Assembly (NCBI RefSeq): GCF_004022705.2
Contig: NZ_RZOY02000002.1
Span: forward strand, 84,660 to 148,659
Length of the DNA stretch: 64,000 bases
Source of the DNA: Mesorhizobium sp. M2D.F.Ca.ET.226.01.1.1
Lineage (GTDB): Bacteria > Pseudomonadota > Alphaproteobacteria > Rhizobiales > Rhizobiaceae
Direction of reading: 5' to 3'
The notes below the pieces were generated by a model. The model had not been told where the DNA came from. It searched no databases and was given only the letters and a program-made list of their open reading frames with translations. This document shows positions 62,476-64,000 of this stretch, piece after piece. Position 1 is the first letter of the stretch, and every line of letters begins with the position of its first letter. The translations under genes were made by a program, and so were the position numbers.

Positions 62476-62635
62476 GGGGATTCCCGGTTCCGCACAATAA
62501 ATCGCAGCACGCCTCGCCGTTCCCTGTCGGGACCCATGGGCGGGCTATCCGCGGCGATCGAAGACCGCAGCATCGGGAACAATTGATCCTGCGGTCGGTT
62601 GCTCGATGGAGGAAGCTGTAAACAGGAGACCGTTA

Positions 62636-62910
62636 ATGGCCCCGCGCAACAAACAACGAATCAAGGAAGAGACAGAAGCCCCGGAGCTCGAACAGCAGGA
62701 TTGGGATTCCTTCGAGGGCAGCAAGGTGCTTCCCGACAGTGTGACGACTGAGAACGACAAGCCGGACCCGGCGAGACCGAAGGCGTCTTGCCGGAGGAAG
62801 ACGATGACAATGCCTATCAGGAGAGTGATGAAGCCCTGCCCGACGACGAGGAAGAACGCGCGCTGTCGCGCGATTCTTCCAAGGAGGGAAGCCGCTTCGA
62901 CGAGGTGTAA
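62636..62910 (+). pseudogene. Small acidic rhizobial protein, broken by a frameshift
   Basis: Starts MAPRNKQRIKEETEAPELEQ and DWDSFEGSKVLPDSV, then slips near 62775. In the +1 frame the continuation is EGVLPEEDDDNAYQESDEAL, PDDEEERALSRDSSKEG and SRFDEV before TAA. I recall rhizobial small acidic proteins with LPEDDDNPYQESDEALPDD near the C-terminus. Adding one base after DP (CCG GGC GAG) restores a single ~92-residue frame. No known function. Confidence 0.72.
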
Positions 62911-63010
62911 CAAGCCTGATCAGACGGGCGAGCGCAGATACAAAGGCGAGGCGCGGGCTGAGCGTCTGGGGTCGAATACCGGAGCGTTCAACCAGCTTCA
63001 AGCCGATCGC

Positions 63011-63652
63011 TCAACGCGCCGCCCACGCCAGGCCACGGCGCAGGATGGTTCGCATCTGCGGCACCTGGAATTCCGACGCCACGTGCCCGAGCGACGAATA
63101 GAACACCCGCCCTTTGCCGTGCCGTCGCTTCCACACCACCGGCATGACGACGCCGTCGATCCATGGCGCATGTTCGCCGGAGAATGTTGTCGTCGCCAGC
63201 ACTTCGTTCGAAGGGTCGACATGCATGTAATACTGCTCGGAGCGGTAGGGGAAATCCTCGATGCCCTGCATGATCGGGTCGTCTCGCCGCGTCACGTTTA
63301 CACGGTAGTCGATGATGTTGCCCGGATGCGCGACCCATTGCCCGCCGCACATGAACTGGTATTCGGGCGATTCGCGAAACGCGTCGCCCATGCCGCCATG
63401 GTAGCCGCCGAGGCCGACGCCGTTCTCGACCGCCCTGGTCAGGTTGGCCACCTCTTCCTTGCCAATCTTGGACATGGTGTAGATCGGCACGATCAGGCTG
63501 AGATCGTCGATAGCCGGATCGGCGAACGCCGCGGTCGTGTTTTCGACGCGCACGGCGAAGCCCTCCTCCTCGAGCATCGCCTTGACGGCGCGCGACCCGG
63601 CTTCGGGCTCGTGCCCTTCCCAGCCGCCCCATACGATCAGCGCTTGCCGCAT
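63011..63652 (-). CDS. ThuA-domain (trehalose utilisation / glutamine amidotransferase-like) protein
   Basis: 213 residues from the ATG at 63652, with GGAGAG at good distance; the frame to 63709 has no better start. Begins [19 protein letters not shown], typical ThuA, with [15 protein letters not shown] and [38 protein letters not shown] and [17 protein letters not shown]. ThuA homologues (S. meliloti trehalose locus) are cytoplasmic with unclear chemistry. Stand-alone gene in this window. Confidence 0.87.
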   Translation of the reverse strand: MRQALIVWGGWEGHEPEAGSRAVKAMLEEEGFAVRVENTTAAFADPAIDDLSLIVPIYTMSKIGKEEVANLTRAVENGVGLGGYHGGMGDAFRESPEYQFMCGGQWVAHPGNIIDYRVNVTRRDDPIMQGIEDFPYRSEQYYMHVDPSNEVLATTTFSGEHAPWIDGVVMPVVWKRRHGKGRVFYSSLGHVASEFQVPQMRTILRRGLAWAAR

Positions 63653-63880
63653 TTTTCTCTCCATCATCTGCTGCGTTGGCTTTCTGGGAGCAGGTGGACC
63701 GAAACGCAAGCCGGCAGCGGGTTGGTTTCCGCGATTGGTTTCCCAGGAGAGTCGTCATAAACGCAAAACGGCCTGCGATGAGCGGAACGGCCTGCGTTGA
63801 GCGGGCTGTTTTGTGTCCGGCGGCGTCGGTTTCGCCTGCTTGGGTATGCTGATGGCGGTTAAGATCGCCGGCGCTTGGAG

Positions 63881-63912
63881 CAAAAAACAAAAGAGCCCGC
63901 GCGAGGCGGGCT
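63881..63912 (-). terminator. Intrinsic terminator downstream of the tRNA
   Basis: On the minus strand: AGCCCGC-CTCGC-GCGGGCT, a seven-base-pair stem, followed by CTTTTGTTTTTTG. It stands eight bases after the CCA end of the tRNA gene and fits an end signal for it. Confidence 0.75.
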
Positions 63913-63920
63913 GTTTTGTT

Positions 63921-63997
<77 letters not shown>

Positions 63998-64000
63998 TCA

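Overview
The window reads as the chromosome of an alpha-proteobacterium of the order Hyphomicrobiales (Rhizobiales), most probably Mesorhizobium or a close relative. The basis is GC-rich coding DNA, rhizobial-type dispersed palindromic repeats, a carbon-phosphorus lyase locus that still carries a fosX-like remnant (fosX lies with phn genes in M. loti, as I recall), a BiuH-type biuret hydrolase, and an unusual density of ABC importers paired with small catabolic operons. No prophage, transposase, rRNA or CRISPR array is visible.

Layout. (1) 1-9166, + strand: phosphonate use. It holds the end of phnI, a truncated fosX-like gene, an antisense small membrane-protein gene, phnJ, phnK, phnL, a hexapeptide transferase, a 2H phosphoesterase (DUF1868), then the importer phnC-phnD-phnE1-phnE2. 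Two PhoB-box candidates (3922-3939 and 4794-4811) split it into Pi-starvation transcription units. (2) 9391-17226: a sugar or sugar-acid catabolic cluster in two divergent arms, with three TIM-barrel isomerase/epimerases, a Gfo/Idh/MocA oxidoreductase, an enolase-superfamily dehydratase, a 2-hydroxyacid dehydrogenase and an FCD-type GntR regulator. (3) 17271-19433: a secreted hypothetical protein, an amidase and a GFA-family protein. (4) 19669-25336, - strand: a carbohydrate-type ABC importer with two different ATPases and a small two-helix membrane protein. A TetR gene follows at 25733-26386. (5) 26543-29037: a UPF0261 (Tm-1-like) protein, a PEP-hydrolase-like TIM barrel and a cupin. (6) 29168-36566: an M24 peptidase facing a dipeptide-type ABC importer and an L-2-amino-thiazoline-4-carboxylate hydrolase-like protein, followed by a DeoR regulator. 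(7) 37527-46319: a polyamine module (PotABCD-type importer, SDR, gamma-glutamylputrescine synthetase-like and oxidase-like genes) with a divergent LuxR-type regulator. (8) 46297-55615: a GntR gene divergent from a BMP-type ABC importer operon carrying two cysteine hydrolases (one BiuH-like), a cupin and allophanate hydrolase, which I read as biuret uptake and mineralisation. (9) 55677-58699: mannonate dehydratase uxuA divergent from an SDR and a GntR regulator (hexuronate catabolism). (10) 58937-64000: a glutamine synthetase-like gene, a solitary ATP-dependent DNA ligase, two genes broken by frameshifts, a ThuA-domain protein and an initiator tRNA-Met.

The best connecting signal is regulatory. 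The intergenic regions at 12.9-13.2 kb and 25.4-25.7 kb each hold one TGGTATTACCA and one TGGTCGAACCA site, about 180 bp apart and in the same order. This suggests that the sugar-acid cluster and the two-ATPase importer form one regulon, plausibly under the GntR protein encoded at 15374-16090. Other points of interest are a phnJ gene whose last ~45 codons are a dispersed repeat, the split Tm-1-like pair, and the loss of fosX from inside the phn operon. All function calls come from reading the sequence and remembered family features; no database search was run.
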